64,000 nucleotides of DNA from Acidithiobacillus sulfurivorans (GTDB taxonomy: Bacteria; Pseudomonadota; Gammaproteobacteria; Acidithiobacillales; Acidithiobacillaceae), in assembly GCF_018853815.1 (NCBI RefSeq), contig NZ_JAAOMP010000031.1, forward strand, positions 1 to 64,000. Reading direction: 5' to 3'. Position 1 is the stretch's first letter. Every line of letters starts with the position of its first letter. Positions 41,936-51,875 of this stretch are shown here, piece by piece. Under the pieces are notes generated by a model, which saw only the letters and a program-made list of their open reading frames with translations, ran no database searches and was not told the DNA's origin. Position numbers and translations under genes: made by a program.

Positions 41936-43009
41936 TTAGCGCAATTTGGCTCGATCGTATTGTTCTGGCCAAGGCAAGTCTACCCCCAGTTCGCGGGCAG
42001 CGTGCAGGGGCCAGTAGGGATTGCGGAGTAATTCCCGGGCAAGGGCGATGCCGTCGGCCTGTTCTGTAACCAGAATATGTTCGGCCTGCATGGCTTCGGT
42101 AATCAATCCGACGGCAACACTGGGTAATCCGGTTTGCTCGCGAATTTGTTGCGCGAAGGGCGTCTGAAATCCAGGGCCAGCCGGAATAACGGCATCAGGG
42201 GTCATCCCGCCGCTGCTGCAGTCAATGACGTCCACACCTCTTGCCTGCAACTGGTTGGCAAGAGCGACCGATTGTTCCAGATCCCAGCCGCCGGGCACCC
42301 AGTCTGTGGCCGAAATTCGGACCCACAGTGGCAGATGGTCGGGCCAGACCGCGCGCACGGCATCGGTGATTTCCAGAGGCAGGCGCATCCGGTTTTCGAG
42401 GCTGCCACCATAGGCATCATCGCGATGATTACTGATGGGTGAAAGAAAGCTGTGCAGGAGATAGCCATGGGCCATGTGCAGTTCGAGGACTTCAAATCCG
42501 GCATGTAGCGCTCTTTGCGCAGCAGCAACAAAGTCCTTGCGGACCTTTTCGATATCCTGAGCAGTCATTGCCTCAGGTACCGTGTGTGCCGGACTGAAAG
42601 GCAGCGGACTGGGGCCATAAGGTTGCCAACCCTGTTCCGCATCAGGCGCGATGGGCGCGCCACCGGCAAAGGGGGCCTGAGTAGAGGCCTTGCGTCCGGC
42701 ATGGGCAATTTGTATGGCAGTCACGGCTCCCTGATTTTTCATGAAGCGGACGATGGGTGCCAGAGCCTCGGCTTGGGGGTCATTCCAGATACCCAGATCG
42801 CGCGGAGAAATGCGACCCTCGGGACTTACCGCGCTGGCTTCGGCCATGACCAGTCCGGCGCCACCTACCGCACGGCTGCCAAGGTGCACCATGTGCCAAT
42901 CACTGGCTACCCCATCCGGGGTGGAGTACTGACACATGGGTGCGACGACAATACGGTTGCGCAACGTGATACTGCGCATGGTCCAGGGCGTGAACAGTTT
43001 GTGACTCAT
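41936..43009 (-). CDS. NADH:flavin oxidoreductase, Old Yellow Enzyme family (YqjM-like)
   Basis: A 357-residue TIM-barrel flavoprotein with APMCQYS near the N-terminus (the redox-tuning Cys of the YqjM class), IQIAHAGRK and HMAHGYLLHSFLSPISN. These enzymes reduce activated C=C bonds of electrophiles, nitro compounds or maleimides. The start overlaps the dienelactone hydrolase stop by 4 bp. With the upstream TetR gene it resembles a NemR-NemA-type electrophile response unit. Confidence 0.9.
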   Translation of the reverse strand: MSHKLFTPWTMRSITLRNRIVVAPMCQYSTPDGVASDWHMVHLGSRAVGGAGLVMAEASAVSPEGRISPRDLGIWNDPQAEALAPIVRFMKNQGAVTAIQIAHAGRKASTQAPFAGGAPIAPDAEQGWQPYGPSPLPFSPAHTVPEAMTAQDIEKVRKDFVAAAQRALHAGFEVLELHMAHGYLLHSFLSPISNHRDDAYGGSLENRMRLPLEITDAVRAVWPDHLPLWVRISATDWVPGGWDLEQSVALANQLQARGVDVIDCSSGGMTPDAVIPAGPGFQTPFAQQIREQTGLPSVAVGLITEAMQAEHILVTEQADGIALARELLRNPYWPLHAARELGVDLPWPEQYDRAKLR

Positions 43010-43737
43010 GCCTGCCCTCCAAGATGTTGACTGAAATGATCCAGGGTGAGACGCCAGCCTTCGGCGGCAGCTTCGGGGCGATAGCTGTCACGCGGGTCAG
43101 CAAAAAAACCATGGGGGGCACCGGGGAAAAGAGTCAGGGTGTAACGCTTTTTGGCCGTGCTGAGGGCTGCGGCAATGCGTCCATGTTCTTCCGGGGTGAT
43201 GGAGTGATCTTCGGCCCCGTAAAGAAGTAGCAGGGGCGCGCGCATTTGATCGACCAGATGCAGAAGGGGTTGGCGTCCGGCCGGGTCCTTATCCGGGGCA
43301 ATACCACCGCCATAAAAGGCGACGGAAGCGCTGAGTTTATCGGCATGCACGGCATTGGCCATGAACGCAAAGCGGCCACCCATACAAAAGCCGACGGCTC
43401 CGATGGCGTGCTTCATGACTTCGGGGCGTTTTTGCAGTTCGGCAATGGCCAGCCCCGCTTCCTGCATGGCCAGATCGTCCTTCAGAGTTTTAAGATGTCC
43501 GATGGCATTTTCAAAATCGGCATATTCGTACGTTTTACCATGATACAAATCGGGGACGATGGCACAGTATCCCGCTTTGGCAAATCGTTCGGCCACCTCC
43601 TGAAAATGGCTGTTGATGCCAAAAGCTTCAATAAATATGACAACGCCAGGATACGGGCCGTCGATGCCGGGGCGGGCGTACCAGGCACGGGGACCGTTTT
43701 CCAGTTGTAGCCATTCCGAATGAATTTCAGACATCAC
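43006..43737 (-). CDS. Dienelactone hydrolase family protein
   Basis: A 243-residue alpha/beta hydrolase with nucleophile elbow VGFCMGG (Cys at about residue 118), then LLLYGAEDHSIT (Asp) and GAPHGFF (His). Family members hydrolyse dienelactones or related esters; the true substrate is unknown. It lies between the TetR regulator (51-bp gap) and the OYE gene (overlap), forming one operon. Confidence 0.9.
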   Translation of the reverse strand: MMSEIHSEWLQLENGPRAWYARPGIDGPYPGVVIFIEAFGINSHFQEVAERFAKAGYCAIVPDLYHGKTYEYADFENAIGHLKTLKDDLAMQEAGLAIAELQKRPEVMKHAIGAVGFCMGGRFAFMANAVHADKLSASVAFYGGGIAPDKDPAGRQPLLHLVDQMRAPLLLLYGAEDHSITPEEHGRIAAALSTAKKRYTLTLFPGAPHGFFADPRDSYRPEAAAEGWRLTLDHFSQHLGGQA

Positions 43738-43788
43738 TCTACCTCCTTATTCGCGTGTGAAAAAAGGGAAGGGGGGATTGTTACGTGA

Positions 43789-44406
43789 TCAGACCGCTAA
43801 AGACTGAATGTATACTTGCAGTTGCCGGAGGCAACGTTGGTAGGCGTTGATGGATTGGGCATTTTTGCCCAGCCCGACACAGCCTTCAATGGAAGCCACA
43901 ATATAAAGGGCGATATCCTCGGGGTTTGAGTCCGGACGGACCTGGCCTGCGGATTGTCCTTCCTTGAGTGCCTCTGCGACGACTTCTACCCAACGTTCAA
44001 TGATTTTTTGCAGCCCCTGCCGAAATGATTCATCCAGAGGGCTCATTTCCTGAATCAGGTTGTTAAGCGGGCAACCATAGCGAATGACGGATTCATCGGC
44101 GTGGGAAATTTTTTCTGCAATGAGATTGTATAGGCCGCTGATGGGATTATCATGCTGAGCAAGCATGGTAAACCAGCGCTCTTCCAGTTGCGGTCCGATC
44201 ACTTCTTCAATAACCGCGAGCCCAAGATCGCGCTTGGTACCAAAATGATGATAAAGCGCCCCCTTGCTCACGGAAGTATTGGCGAGAATACGTTCCAGAC
44301 TCGCGGCCTGAAAGCCGGATTCCAGAATTTCATGGTAAGCAGCATCCAGAAGATCGTTGCGGGTCTGTTCGGGATTGCGCGTTTTGCGTTGAATCATGTT
44401 CATCAT
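43789..44406 (-). CDS. TetR-family repressor
   Basis: A 205-residue TetR protein: N-terminal helix-turn-helix (AAYHEILESGFQAASLERIL, then ANTSVSKGALYHHFGTKRDL) and an effector domain with YGCPLNNLIQEMSP, a Cys-containing block common in regulators of electrophile-response operons. It heads the DLH-OYE operon. The -10 of its promoter ends 8 bp before this ATG, so the mRNA may be leaderless, unless ATG at 44397 is used. Confidence 0.9.
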   Translation of the reverse strand: MMNMIQRKTRNPEQTRNDLLDAAYHEILESGFQAASLERILANTSVSKGALYHHFGTKRDLGLAVIEEVIGPQLEERWFTMLAQHDNPISGLYNLIAEKISHADESVIRYGCPLNNLIQEMSPLDESFRQGLQKIIERWVEVVAEALKEGQSAGQVRPDSNPEDIALYIVASIEGCVGLGKNAQSINAYQRCLRQLQVYIQSLAV

Positions 44407-44414
44407 GGCGTTGG

Positions 44415-44443
44415 AAGATACCGACCAAACGGTATATTGTCAA
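44415..44443 (-). promoter_or_regulatory. tetR promoter with self-operator in the spacer
   Basis: On the minus strand TTGACA (-35) and TATCTT (-10) are 17 bp apart. Within the spacer lies the inverted repeat ATACCG-(6)-CGGTAT (44418-44435). The GGTCGGTAT end matches the tolC-like promoter near 32117-32145. This is a textbook arrangement for TetR autorepression. Confidence 0.72.
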
Positions 44444-44535
44444 TTATTGCTGCAACGGAACCTGTATTCGGTTTGAGCAAATAGCTTGAAGCACGTTAGA
44501 CTAACAGCCTGTGTGATGATGAATCGGGGGGGTGG

Positions 44536-45771
44536 ATGAAAGCATCAATGGATTTTCAGCGGCAGGGTGACAAGCAGAATTCGGCTTTTTTTGAAGAATG
44601 GTTAGGGCACCTGTTGGAAGATCGCGATCGCCAGGGGCTTACGGAAAATATTGGCCGTATTGATGCGTTGATGATTACGGTAGAGCCGGGACATTCTGCC
44701 GCTTATGTGCATGAGTTGTGTTTGATGACGCCTTACAATTATCTGGTCACCCTCGAAACCGATCAGCATTCCACCCACGTTCTCCGCATTAATATGAATG
44801 CTCCCGATGTGTTGGTTCGTGAGGTGAAAGATCCCAATCTTCATGGTATTTTCCGCAGCCTGAACGAAGTGTATCCGGTGGGCGCCAAGCGTCCCAACTC
44901 GCGCTACATGGGAGAAGTCTTTCAGGTCAAAAACCTGCATGAAGTTCGGGAGGTACAAAAAAACCGCGAAGTCCGTTTTTTTAATCAGGAACAGGTGCGG
45001 CATCTGGAGTTGCCGGGTAACATGGCCATCGTCAAACCTTCCCCCTATACCCACAATATTGTCGGTTACTGGGAACGGCCTGATGATGATATCCGCGTTT
45101 ATTCTCTGGGTTTGTCTTCCATCCGCGATGATATGCAAGTGGCTTTTGAACAAGCCAAAGTGTTACGAGAAAAACTGGGGCTGGAGCAATTACTGCTGCC
45201 TATCGATCATCTGGCAACCCGGGTATACAGCCAGAACCGCGAAGCCGCCATTCTCGAATATCTGACCCTATCCAGTTATTACTACTGGGGTTCTTACGAT
45301 ATTCCTGACCAGAACTCTTCTACCAATGTTACTAAAAGCGTGCATTATGAAAACGTGTTGAATAGTCCTGCCAAGGTGTTTACCGCCGCCAATCATCCTT
45401 ATTTTTGCAATCATTTGATTGGTCAGCCTTCGCCCACCGAGGCCTTTGTGCGTAATTTTGGCCCCCGCCTGCATCATATTGCCGTGGGCGTGCAGGACGG
45501 ACGTACACATGATCAGATCAACATTGATTATGTGGTGGATGCCCTGCGAAATTGCGGGCAGAAGTTTCTGTTGCAGGTTATCGGTTCGGAGCAGGAAGGA
45601 TTAAAACAGATTTTTTCCAGTGCTTCCGAGCACTCTTCCCTGATTATTGAATATGTGCAGCGTTTTGGCGGTTTTCAGGGGTTTTTCACCAAGGAAAATG
45701 TCGCTGACCTGACCGCTGCTGCGGGTGCCGATGAGACCCTGCGTAGCTTGGACGCAGAAGCCCGCGCCTGA
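44536..45771 (+). CDS. VOC-superfamily protein resembling 4-hydroxyphenylpyruvate dioxygenase
   Basis: A 411-residue protein. Three likely Fe(II) ligands are seen: H225 in IDHLATRV, H314 in RLHHIAVGV and E372 in IIEYVQRFG. The ending EYVQRFGGFQGFFTKEN recalls the HPPD C-terminus. The N-terminal half is unusual and not matched to HPPD. Ligand spacing (89 and 58) differs from typical HPPD (about 80 and 82), so the substrate is likely different. It is divergent from the TetR gene with 129 bp between, and so could share its control. Confidence 0.62.
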   Translation: MKASMDFQRQGDKQNSAFFEEWLGHLLEDRDRQGLTENIGRIDALMITVEPGHSAAYVHELCLMTPYNYLVTLETDQHSTHVLRINMNAPDVLVREVKDPNLHGIFRSLNEVYPVGAKRPNSRYMGEVFQVKNLHEVREVQKNREVRFFNQEQVRHLELPGNMAIVKPSPYTHNIVGYWERPDDDIRVYSLGLSSIRDDMQVAFEQAKVLREKLGLEQLLLPIDHLATRVYSQNREAAILEYLTLSSYYYWGSYDIPDQNSSTNVTKSVHYENVLNSPAKVFTAANHPYFCNHLIGQPSPTEAFVRNFGPRLHHIAVGVQDGRTHDQINIDYVVDALRNCGQKFLLQVIGSEQEGLKQIFSSASEHSSLIIEYVQRFGGFQGFFTKENVADLTAAAGADETLRSLDAEARA

Positions 45772-45773
45772 GC

Positions 45774-46601
45774 TCAAAAATAGCGCAGGGATAAATCCAG
45801 GCTGTGTAAATTACGGGTAAGGCTACCGACGGAGATAAAATCGACGCCGGTAGCGGCGACAGCGGCTATGTTGTGGATGCCCATATTCCCCGAAGCTTCC
45901 AGAGGGATTTTTCCGGCCACTCTCTGCACGGCCTGGCGCAGGGATTCCAGCCCGAAATTATCGAGCAGGATCATGTCCGCCCCTGCCGCCAAAGCTTCTT
46001 CGAGTTGTTCCAGGTTTTCCACCTCAATTTCGGTGCGGGTCAGGGCCGGGGCAAGGGCCTTGGCAGCATTTAGCGCCGCTGTAATGCTGCCACAGGCGGC
46101 AATGTGATTTTCCTTGATGAGAATTCCATCAAACAGTCCCAGCCGATGGTTGTGCCCGCCACCCACACGCACCGCATATTTTTGCGCCTGACGTAAGCCG
46201 GGTATGGTTTTGCGGGTATCCAGCAGGCGGGTCCTGCTGCCCTTCAGTAATTCTACAAAATGATGTACTACCGTTGCTGTGCCCGAGAGGGTTTGGAGAA
46301 AGTTCAGGGCGCAACGCTCGGCACTGAGGAGTGCTCGGGCCGGACCTTCCAGGCGGCACAGCACCTGATCGGCAGCAACGGCGCTCCCTTCTGCAACTTC
46401 CCAGTGTAGCTTCAGCTGGTCGGAAAGTGCGGCAAACGTGGCCGTGGCGTAGGGTTGTCCACAGAGAATCCCTGGCTCACGACTGATGATGCGGGCCTGG
46501 AGTGTCTGCGCTTCGGGAATGAGTGCAGCGGTCAGATCACCGCTTCCTATATCTTCGCGAAGCGCTTGTTTGACAACCTCTATGAGGTCTTCAGGAATCA
46601 T
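45774..46601 (-). CDS. nadC: Nicotinate-nucleotide pyrophosphorylase (carboxylating)
   Basis: A 275-residue quinolinate phosphoribosyltransferase. Blocks: EDIGSGDLTAALIP, ERCALNFLQTLSGTAT, LLDTRKTIPGLR, GGGHNHRLGLFDGILIKENH and a C-terminal EASGNMGIHNIAAVAATGVD. It turns quinolinate and PRPP into nicotinate mononucleotide for NAD. It overlaps nhaA by 4 bp and ends the long minus-strand operon from pepA. Confidence 0.95.
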   Translation of the reverse strand: MIPEDLIEVVKQALREDIGSGDLTAALIPEAQTLQARIISREPGILCGQPYATATFAALSDQLKLHWEVAEGSAVAADQVLCRLEGPARALLSAERCALNFLQTLSGTATVVHHFVELLKGSRTRLLDTRKTIPGLRQAQKYAVRVGGGHNHRLGLFDGILIKENHIAACGSITAALNAAKALAPALTRTEIEVENLEQLEEALAAGADMILLDNFGLESLRQAVQRVAGKIPLEASGNMGIHNIAAVAATGVDFISVGSLTRNLHSLDLSLRYF

Positions 46602-47965
46602 TCTAACTCCTTGGTTTTACTACCTACCCAAAATAGCCAGACCAGCCCTATGCAGGCGGCAGTCAGTGACGCCAGTAAAATGCCGAGCTTGGCTTCTTCT
46701 ACCAATAATGCATCTTTAAAGGCCAGGTCACTGATAAATAAAGACATGGTAAAGCCGACTCCAGCCAGCCAGGCGGCCCCCAGAAGATGGGGCCAACGGA
46801 CGCCATTGGGCATACGGGCCATTTTGACTTTGATGGCCAGCCAGCTTGACAGGGAAATGCCGACAAATTTCCCGAGTACCAGTCCCAGAAAAATACCCAG
46901 CGTGACCCGGCTGAGCAGCATTTCGCTGCTGACGTAGGCGAAATTGATGCCGGCATTGGCCAGCGCAAAAATGGGAATCACGGCAAAGGTCACCCAGGGC
47001 TGGAGGCGATGTTCCAGATGTTGTTGCGGTGCAATGGCCTCGGCACTGCTGTGTTCAATGCTTTGAATGATGCCCGCAAGCTTGCCGTTGACCAGCGGAT
47101 CAAGACGTTTGCTGTGAATGATGGTATCGCGCAGGTTTTCACTGCGGGCGCTGAGGGTGTCCGCCAGTTGGTCAGGACGAACGCGTCCCCGTGCCGGGAT
47201 GGTGAAGGCCAGCAAAATGCCGGCGACCGTGGCATGAATGCCGGAGAGCATCACAAAATACCAGAAAGGTAGCCCCAGAATCAGGTAAGGCAGGACTTTG
47301 CGAACGCCACTCTGATTAAGCAGAATCAAGCCCAGCAGTATCAATCCGGCGATGATCAATGCCGAAACATTCAGGGATGGGGTGTAAAAAATAGCTATGA
47401 CCAGTACCGCGCCAAGATCATCAGCAATGGCCAGAGCGGTCAGAAAAACGATCAGGTTACGCGGGATCCGCCAGGCCAGCAAAACCAGGATGCCAATGGC
47501 AAAGGCAATGTCCGTTGCCATGGGAATTCCCCAGCCTTCGGCGGCAGGCCCACTGGGATTGATTTGGTGATATATCAGTGCGGGAACCAGCATCCCGCCC
47601 CCTGCGGCAATAATGGGCAGGGCTGCGTCCCGTAGTGAAGATAATTCTCCTACCAGAAATTCACGTTTTAATTCCAGGCCGACCACAAAAAAGAACACGA
47701 CCATCAGTCCGTCATTGATCCAGTGGTGCAGACTCTGGTCGAGCATCCAATGACCCCAATGGATGCCGAAATGATTTTCCCAAAACAGGTGATATGGCTG
47801 ATGCCAGGGGGAATTGCTGAGGAACAGGGTCAGCAGCGTCGCGCCAATGAGAATAATTCCGCCTGCCGTCGCCCGCCGCAAAAACTGCTCGAAAGGCGAA
47901 AAGGCCTTGCCAAATAGCAGTTCGAGGGGGTAGTAACGTGCTTGGCGAGACTCGGAATCCGTCAT
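46598..47965 (-). CDS. nhaA: Na+/H+ antiporter NhaA
   Basis: A 455-residue membrane protein with NhaA features: NDGLMVVFFFVVGLELKREF, MATDIAFAIGIL and ALAIADDLGAVLVIA, where the two adjacent Asp residues of the ion site are kept. It exchanges Na+ for H+ across the inner membrane. The start lies 2 bp after the valS stop and the end overlaps nadC. Confidence 0.94.
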   Translation of the reverse strand: MTDSESRQARYYPLELLFGKAFSPFEQFLRRATAGGIILIGATLLTLFLSNSPWHQPYHLFWENHFGIHWGHWMLDQSLHHWINDGLMVVFFFVVGLELKREFLVGELSSLRDAALPIIAAGGGMLVPALIYHQINPSGPAAEGWGIPMATDIAFAIGILVLLAWRIPRNLIVFLTALAIADDLGAVLVIAIFYTPSLNVSALIIAGLILLGLILLNQSGVRKVLPYLILGLPFWYFVMLSGIHATVAGILLAFTIPARGRVRPDQLADTLSARSENLRDTIIHSKRLDPLVNGKLAGIIQSIEHSSAEAIAPQQHLEHRLQPWVTFAVIPIFALANAGINFAYVSSEMLLSRVTLGIFLGLVLGKFVGISLSSWLAIKVKMARMPNGVRWPHLLGAAWLAGVGFTMSLFISDLAFKDALLVEEAKLGILLASLTAACIGLVWLFWVGSKTKELE

Positions 47966-47967
47966 GT

Positions 47968-50790
47968 TCAGAGCAACTCCAGTCGTGCTGCCTGTTCCTC
48001 CAGTTGCTGCAGGGCCGCTTCAATTTCCCGCAAACGCTCTTCTTCTTTGGCGACGACTTCGGCGGGAGCACGGCTACGAAAACTTTCCTGGCCCAGTTTA
48101 CCGAGGGTCTTACCCCGGTCGGATTCCAGGCGTTGCTGCTCCTTGTGCAAACGAGCCCGCTCTGCGCCGACATCTATGACGCCAGCCAGAGGGACCAGGA
48201 CTTTCAGGTCTCCCAGTAGTTGCAGAGCTGCCGGGGGGGCTTCTTCGCTGTCTGTCAGCCATTCCAGACTGCTTAAACGGGCAAGGGCAAACAGCCAAGG
48301 TTGGTAATGCTCTGCGCGGGTACGATCCCGGGCATCGCCGCCTTGCAGCAAAATTGGCAGTAATTTGCTGGGTGGAATGTCCATCTCACCACGGACGGAG
48401 CGTACGGCGCGAATGGCATTGATGAGCCATACGGTATCGGCATCAGCCTCGGGATCAACGCGGTGCAGATCGGCTATGGGGTAGGGTGCTACGGCAATAC
48501 TGCTACCGCCTTTGTCGAGCATGGGCGCTATGCGCTGCCAAAGTTCTTCACTAATGAACGGCATCACTGGATGCAGCAGACGTAACCCCGCCTCCAGTAC
48601 CCGCAACAGGGTATTGCGGGTACCGCATTGCTGTACTGCTGTAAACGGACTGTCCTCACGCAGAACCGGTTTGCAGAGTTCAATGTACCAGTCGCAGTAA
48701 TCATTCCAGAAAAATTGATACAGTGCGTGGGCGGCGTCGGCAAACCGATACTGATCAATGGCGGCGTTTACCGCTGCTTCACAGTGCTGCAGACGTCCGA
48801 TAATCCAGCGTTCCGGAGCCATCATTTCTTTCTCGCCGTGCAGCAAACTGATTTCGGGAACCTGCATCATGGCAAAACGGGAGGCATTCCAGAGTTTGTT
48901 GCAGAAATTCCGGTTACCTTCCACGCGTTTCAAATCAAATTTAATGTCCCGACCCTGGGTGGCCAGAGCGGTAAAGGTAAAGCGCAGGGCGTCAGTTCCG
49001 AAGGCGGGAATACCCTCGGCAAATTCCTTGCGAGTGGATTTTTCGATTTTGGCAGCCATTTGCGGTTGCATGAGTCCCCTGGTGCGTTTGGCAACCAGAT
49101 CTTCCAGGCTGATACCATCGATCAAATCAATGGGATCCAGCACGTTACCCTTGGATTTACTCATTTTCTGGCCTTCGGCATCACGGACCAGGCCATGGAT
49201 GTACACTTCCTGGAAGGGCACTTCATCCATGAAGCGTAAACCCATCATAATCATGCGTGCGACCCAGAAGAAAATGATGTCGAATCCGGTAACGAGAACA
49301 CTACCCGGATAAAAGCGTGCGAGATCCGGTGTTTTTTCCGGCCAGCCAAGGGTTGTAAACGGCCAGAGGGCGGAGCTGAACCAGGTGTCGAGTACATCGG
49401 GATCCCGTTCCAGAGTCACGGGCATCCCGTAATGGCGGCTGGCCTGACTGTGGGCTTCCTCTTCGTGGCGCGCGACAAATATGTGCCCGTCAGGGCCATA
49501 CCAGGCCGGAATCTGGTGTCCCCACCAGAGCTGCCGGGAAATGCACCAGTCTTCAATCCGGTTCATCCAGTCAAAATAGGTTTTGTTCCAGTTTTCTGGC
49601 ACAAAGCGAATCCGGCCTTCTTCTACGGCCTTGATGGCGGGTTCAGCCAGTGGTGCCACTTTTACATACCACTGATCCGTCAAATAGGGTTCAATGACCG
49701 CCTGGGAACGATCGCCACGCGGCACCATCAGCTTGTGGGCGTCTGTCTGGACTAAAAGTCCTTCGCTTTCCAGCTGGGCCAGTATCTGCTTGCGCGCAGC
49801 ATAGCGGTCCAGTCCTCTTAATGCGCTCGGAATTTCTTCGGCCGGGACGGATTCTGCGCTGGTAAATACCTCAAGACTGTCACGAATACGGGCATCGGGG
49901 GTAAATACGTTGATCAAGGGTAAATGGTGACGCTGACCCACCTGATAGTCATTAAAATCATGGGCCGGGGTGATTTTGACGCATCCCGATCCAAATTCCG
50001 GATCTACATAATGATCGGCAATGACCGGAATTTCCCGCCCCATGATTGGCAGACGCAGAGTTTTGCCAATCAGGGCTGCATAACGTGGGTCGTCGGGATG
50101 CACAGCAACGGCGGCGTCTCCCAGCAGGGTTTCCGGACGGGTGGTTGCCACCACCAGAGAACCGCTGCCATCGCTCAGTGGATAACGGATGTGCCAAAGA
50201 AAACCGTCTTCTTCCTCGCTGAGCACTTCCAGATCGGATACTGCGGTGCGCAGTACCGGATCCCAATTGACCAGACGTTTGCCACGATAGATGAGGCCTT
50301 CATCGTGAAGTTGCACAAATACTTCGGTGACCGCTTGCGACAAACCGCTATCGAGGGTGAAACGTTCTCGCGTCCAGTCACAGGAGGCACCCAGACGGCG
50401 CATCTGTCGGGTAATATGCCCCCCTGACGCATGACGCCATTCCCAGACTTTCTCCAGAAAGGCGCTGCGACCCATCTGATGACGGTCGCCACCTTCCTGA
50501 ACAATCTGGCGTTCCACCAGCATTTGTGTGGCAATTCCGGCGTGGTCGGTGCCGGGTTGCCAAAGTGTTTCTTCGCCGCGCATCCGGTGAACCCGGACGA
50601 GAATATCCATGAGGGTATCCTGAAACGCATGCCCCATATGCAGGGTGCCGGTGACATTGGGGGGCGGCAACATGATGCAGTAGGGCTTTTGCCCGGGCTG
50701 GGGCTGGAATATTCCAAGCTCCTCCCAGTGTTGGTAACAGGTATGTTCTATTTCGGCGGGGGCGAAGGGGCGGTCTAAATGGTCAGTCAT
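47968..50790 (-). CDS. valS: Valyl-tRNA synthetase
   Basis: A 940-residue class I synthetase. HIGH motif as HMGH in [15 protein letters not shown] (about 42-56), KMSKS in [14 protein letters not shown], an editing CP1 insertion between, and a C-terminal coiled coil ([20 protein letters not shown] onward). It charges tRNA-Val. Order pepA-holC-(acidic gene)-valS is conserved in proteobacteria apart from the inserted acidic gene. Confidence 0.97.
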   Translation of the reverse strand: MTDHLDRPFAPAEIEHTCYQHWEELGIFQPQPGQKPYCIMLPPPNVTGTLHMGHAFQDTLMDILVRVHRMRGEETLWQPGTDHAGIATQMLVERQIVQEGGDRHQMGRSAFLEKVWEWRHASGGHITRQMRRLGASCDWTRERFTLDSGLSQAVTEVFVQLHDEGLIYRGKRLVNWDPVLRTAVSDLEVLSEEEDGFLWHIRYPLSDGSGSLVVATTRPETLLGDAAVAVHPDDPRYAALIGKTLRLPIMGREIPVIADHYVDPEFGSGCVKITPAHDFNDYQVGQRHHLPLINVFTPDARIRDSLEVFTSAESVPAEEIPSALRGLDRYAARKQILAQLESEGLLVQTDAHKLMVPRGDRSQAVIEPYLTDQWYVKVAPLAEPAIKAVEEGRIRFVPENWNKTYFDWMNRIEDWCISRQLWWGHQIPAWYGPDGHIFVARHEEEAHSQASRHYGMPVTLERDPDVLDTWFSSALWPFTTLGWPEKTPDLARFYPGSVLVTGFDIIFFWVARMIMMGLRFMDEVPFQEVYIHGLVRDAEGQKMSKSKGNVLDPIDLIDGISLEDLVAKRTRGLMQPQMAAKIEKSTRKEFAEGIPAFGTDALRFTFTALATQGRDIKFDLKRVEGNRNFCNKLWNASRFAMMQVPEISLLHGEKEMMAPERWIIGRLQHCEAAVNAAIDQYRFADAAHALYQFFWNDYCDWYIELCKPVLREDSPFTAVQQCGTRNTLLRVLEAGLRLLHPVMPFISEELWQRIAPMLDKGGSSIAVAPYPIADLHRVDPEADADTVWLINAIRAVRSVRGEMDIPPSKLLPILLQGGDARDRTRAEHYQPWLFALARLSSLEWLTDSEEAPPAALQLLGDLKVLVPLAGVIDVGAERARLHKEQQRLESDRGKTLGKLGQESFRSRAPAEVVAKEEERLREIEAALQQLEEQAARLELL

Positions 50791-50799
50791 GAGCCTTCA

Positions 50800-51861
50800 T
50801 CAGTCAGGTTCGGTGGGGGTGATTTGTTCCAGGCCATTATGCAGTACGCGCTGGAGAATTTCAGGTAGGGAAGCGCGCATTTCCTGGGCAAGGCTCTCGC
50901 GCAATTTAATGCCTTCCAGCGCCAGCGTGCGCATTACGGTCAGGCTGACCTGCTCTTTCCAGACTTTCTGCAGATACTGAGTCATCTGTTCTTCCATCTC
51001 GTTAATGACCCGTCTTTCTATTTCCTGAAAGAGTAATTGCTCAAAATCTTTCAGGAAATCCAGATCAAGAGGAGGTTTGTCTGGCACAGGTGATGGCTCA
51101 GGTTCCTGTACTGAATGCTCTTCCACGAACTCTTGATGTTCTTCGACGGATGGATGAATTGCCGCATCTGCAGCCGCATCTGTAATGAATGTCTCCGGCT
51201 CAGACCCGGCAGCATCCACAATTACTTCGTCGACAGATTCCTCAGCGGGTTCAGGATTACGCTCTGCAGTTTCATTGATAATGTGCTCAGGTTCCAGGGC
51301 TTCAAACACTGGCGATTCGACAATGTCCTCTTCAGATAGTATTGGTGTTTCAGTGAGTTCCGGATTTTTTGCTGCAGGCTTCAGATGTTCGCTGACCAGA
51401 CCAATAACGGCTTGATCTGCGAAATCAGAATCACTTTTTTCCCCAAATGTAGGCTCGGATCTGGAGGTGGTAAACTGCATGAGTCCTTGGCGCATACGCT
51501 TAAGTGCTGCTTCCAGGTCGCGGTCTTCAAAGTCATGCTGCGGATTGGCTGTTTCTGCTGGCTGCCAACGCGCTTCACTCTGTGTGTACATTTTAGCTTG
51601 TTCTGTGACAGCGGCGGCTGGAGAGTCGGACTCTGCTTCTTCCCATTGCATCGAAAATTTATCTGCCGGTCCGGCATGAAGGGATGCTTGCGTTTTATTG
51701 GATTCGCTATCGGGTTCCGGCATGGCAGGCGATTCTTCATGGCGCCAAAGCTGCGGGGGTAAACCTTCTCGTACAATCTTGGTAAGCAGCAAGGGCGCGT
51801 CGTCGTTGTCTTCCGGTGTTTCTTCGAGCACGGGTTCCCTGCGATCAAATTGTTTATTCAT
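50800..51861 (-). CDS. Acidic, largely disordered protein with helical C-terminus
   Basis: A 353-residue protein, not recognised. About residues 1-260 are low complexity, very rich in Glu, Asp, Pro and Ala. The last 85 or so (LDLDFLKDFEQLLFQEIERR, then a Leu/Arg-rich helix ending GLEQITPTEPD) look helical and oligomeric. This layout, acidic linker plus C-terminal helices, recalls polar hub proteins such as PopZ, but there is no sequence match to claim. It sits between holC and valS, 14 and 9 bp away, and so is co-transcribed with them. Confidence 0.65.
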   Translation of the reverse strand: MNKQFDRREPVLEETPEDNDDAPLLLTKIVREGLPPQLWRHEESPAMPEPDSESNKTQASLHAGPADKFSMQWEEAESDSPAAAVTEQAKMYTQSEARWQPAETANPQHDFEDRDLEAALKRMRQGLMQFTTSRSEPTFGEKSDSDFADQAVIGLVSEHLKPAAKNPELTETPILSEEDIVESPVFEALEPEHIINETAERNPEPAEESVDEVIVDAAGSEPETFITDAAADAAIHPSVEEHQEFVEEHSVQEPEPSPVPDKPPLDLDFLKDFEQLLFQEIERRVINEMEEQMTQYLQKVWKEQVSLTVMRTLALEGIKLRESLAQEMRASLPEILQRVLHNGLEQITPTEPD

Positions 51862-51875
51862 TGTGGTATCTCCGG

